Below are positions 3,940-5,413 of a stretch of 5,413 nucleotides of DNA, piece after piece. Source of the stretch: Clostridia bacterium (GTDB lineage Bacteria > Bacillota_A > Clostridia > TANB77 > CAG-508); assembly GCA_017621295.1 (NCBI GenBank), contig JAGATI010000190.1:1-5413 (forward strand), given 5' to 3'. Every line of letters begins with the position of its first letter. The stretch's first letter is position 1. Under the pieces are notes generated by a model, which saw only the letters and a program-made list of their open reading frames with translations, was not told the DNA's origin and made no database searches. The position numbers and the translations under genes are program-made.

Positions 3940-5413
3940 ATGAAGGAGAAAATATTTAAAAAATTAATTTGTGTATTAATAATCATTTGTATGTTAGCTA
4001 TGATTTTTGTACCAAATTTCGCAAAATCAGCTACAGTAGTTGTTTCTAACATGAGCAATACAGGACATGGTATTGGTAATACATCTATATTCACAGTTAA
4101 AATAAATGGATATAGTAATTTGTACTGCGTTAGAGGAGGAGCATCTTTAAGAACAGGAATGCAACTTAATGATGGAGGATTAAGTTTATATACAACAACA
4201 GGAGCAGTAGTAACAAATTCTAGTGCAATGCAATGGTTATTAGATAATATGTATTTAACAGAAGGAACAGACGCAAATACCAAAAAAGAAATGAGACAAA
4301 ACTTAATAAACATAATGAAAAAATATAATACATATAAAGATTCTAATGGAAATAGTTTATTAAATAAGAAATTAAAAGGCAACGGAATTAATAATGAATG
4401 GATAACAAAAGCAGTAGATGATGTAATAAATGATAAATTAACATTATATGCAGTGCAACAATATGCAATATGGAATCATGTAAAAAATACTTATAATTCG
4501 TATTATAATACAATGCAAAACTCAGATGGAAGTTATAATGCAATACCAGGAGCCAAAGCATCAAGAGTACATTATACAGCATTATACATTACATTAAACG
4601 AATTAGCAGCAGAAGCACAAAAAAATGGATACAAATCACCAAATAACTCAGGACGAGGATTTGATGTAAAAATAGAAAAACAATCAAATACAAAAGCTAC
4701 TATATCAAGTGATGGAAAGTCAGTTTTAGTAGGACCATATAAATTAAAAAATAATCATGGAATAATAAAAAAATCATTTAGTGCAACAATTAATTCAGAT
4801 AAAGCAGATAAAGTAGAAACAGTAAATGCAGAAGGAAAAGGAACTAATGTATCAGAATCTCAAAAAGAATTTTATGTAAAAATTACATACAATAAAGGAT
4901 TTGCAAAAGGAACAGAATATAAAATAGGAATTAATGTAGGATTATCAGGATATAGAACATTTGCTACATTATTAGATACATCAAATGGTTATAATCAACC
5001 ATTAGCAACAATAAGAAAAGAACCAGTTAAAACAAATACAAAAGCAGAAATTGTTGTAAAAGAAGAGTTAAAAGGAGATTATAATCTAGAATTAGAGAAA
5101 ATATCTAATGGAGGAGAGAAAATCTCAGGAGTAACATTTAAAGTAAAAGAAGGATCAGGAGAGGCAAAAACTTACGGACCAACAGATTCGAACGGAAATG
5201 TAAAAGTAGTAACAAAAAAGAAAATAGAAAAAGAAGGAATAGATGAATATACAATTACAGAAGTAAATGTAGGAAGTAATAAATTAGTAAAAGTACAAGA
5301 AGAAATCAAATTATATGTAACAAAAGTAAATGCAAATGGAAAATATGTAGCATCAAAGGTATCATTTGAAAAAGAAAAAGAAATTAAAGAAACAGAAGTT
5401 AGATTAGAAGATG
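3940..5413 (+). CDS. Secreted thioester-domain adhesin with Cna-B/SpaA stalk domain (3' end missing)
   Basis: The ATG at 3940 follows AAGGAG (3923-3928); the frame stays open to the window edge, giving 491 residues without a stop. Residues 1-31 are a signal peptide: basic MKEKIFKK, a hydrophobic core, and a likely cut near 'AKSA'. Residues about 32-236 look like a thioester (TQXA) domain: 'LYCVRGG' supplies Cys63 and 'VQQYAIWN' supplies Gln174 in the place of the TQxAIW motif. In this family these two side chains form an internal Cys-Gln thioester that bonds covalently to host surface amines. Residues about 241-370 form a beta-rich linker domain. Residues about 380-465 resemble a Cna-B/SpaA domain, with 'YNLELEKIS' (Lys387) and 'EYTITEV' (Glu441) as likely isopeptide residues. 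More stalk and a sorting signal like that at 399-419 would be expected beyond the window. Regulation is suggested by the phased repeats over its promoter. The strand is A-rich, unlike tatD. Fold assignments come from motifs and were not searched. Confidence 0.85.
   Translation, partial: MKEKIFKKLICVLIIICMLAMIFVPNFAKSATVVVSNMSNTGHGIGNTSIFTVKINGYSNLYCVRGGASLRTGMQLNDGGLSLYTTTGAVVTNSSAMQWLLDNMYLTEGTDANTKKEMRQNLINIMKKYNTYKDSNGNSLLNKKLKGNGINNEWITKAVDDVINDKLTLYAVQQYAIWNHVKNTYNSYYNTMQNSDGSYNAIPGAKASRVHYTALYITLNELAAEAQKNGYKSPNNSGRGFDVKIEKQSNTKATISSDGKSVLVGPYKLKNNHGIIKKSFSATINSDKADKVETVNAEGKGTNVSESQKEFYVKITYNKGFAKGTEYKIGINVGLSGYRTFATLLDTSNGYNQPLATIRKEPVKTNTKAEIVVKEELKGDYNLELEKISNGGEKISGVTFKVKEGSGEAKTYGPTDSNGNVKVVTKKKIEKEGIDEYTITEVNVGSNKLVKVQEEIKLYVTKVNANGKYVASKVSFEKEKEIKETEVRLED

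Noticed and set aside
3936..4382. Minus-strand open frame of 148 codons
   Set aside because: It lies antisense to the thioester adhesin, whose signal peptide, thioester motifs and ribosome binding site are clear; the minus frame is hydrophobic low-complexity translation with no supporting start signal.
4388..4582. Minus-strand open frame rich in Leu, His and Tyr
   Set aside because: It is antisense to the adhesin's thioester domain and its composition is that of a complement artefact.
1..5413. tRNA, rRNA, CRISPR array or known riboswitch
   Set aside because: No cloverleaf, no regularly spaced repeats with unique spacers, and no recognisable riboswitch core was seen on either strand by eye.

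Overview
The window is AT-rich DNA from a Gram-positive, probably clostridial Firmicute. This rests on strong GGAGG-type ribosome binding sites, heavy use of AAA/ATA/TTA/GGA codons, a sortase-type cell-wall sorting signal and a thioester/Cna-B adhesin. All genes are on the + strand. TGG is used for Trp and TGA is not seen as a sense codon, so nothing suggests a recoded organism. Genus and species cannot be told from the sequence alone.

Layout: (1) Positions 1-509 are the 3' end of a surface-protein gene, with a DUF11-like beta module, an MPKTG sorting signal, a membrane segment and a basic tail. (2) Positions 510-825 hold a long hairpin terminator (544-614), then a roughly 112-bp palindromic-ended element (618-729) flanked by exact 8-bp direct repeats CTTTTAAA, which reads as a MITE-like insertion with its target duplication, and then a promoter (760-789). 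(3) Positions 826-2346 encode a membrane-anchored WG-repeat protein, followed by a 35-bp near-perfect palindrome. (4) A short leader with its own Shine-Dalgarno sequence, a 9-codon mini-ORF and a hairpin runs straight into acpS (TAATG overlap). acpS is split by a one-base frameshift near 2720. tatD follows after 18 bp. (5) Positions 3648-3939 carry a second, degraded copy of the palindromic element lying mostly in the opposite orientation, a promoter overlaid by three TTGTAA boxes spaced exactly 11 bp, and a leader with two hairpins. (6) From 3940 to the window edge is a secreted thioester-domain adhesin with a Cna-B/SpaA-type stalk domain; its C-terminus lies outside the window.

Functionally, a small housekeeping block (acyl-carrier-protein activation by AcpS, TatD nuclease) plus a membrane WG-repeat protein sits between two surface-protein genes, with the two repeat copies marking the two borders of the block. 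The first and last genes look like the end and the beginning of the same kind of wall-anchored adhesin, so the genome may carry several such paralogues. No complete new defence or mobile system is visible. The least expected signals are the repeat element with its target duplication, the unusual acpS leader, the acpS frameshift, and the helically phased repeats over the adhesin promoter.
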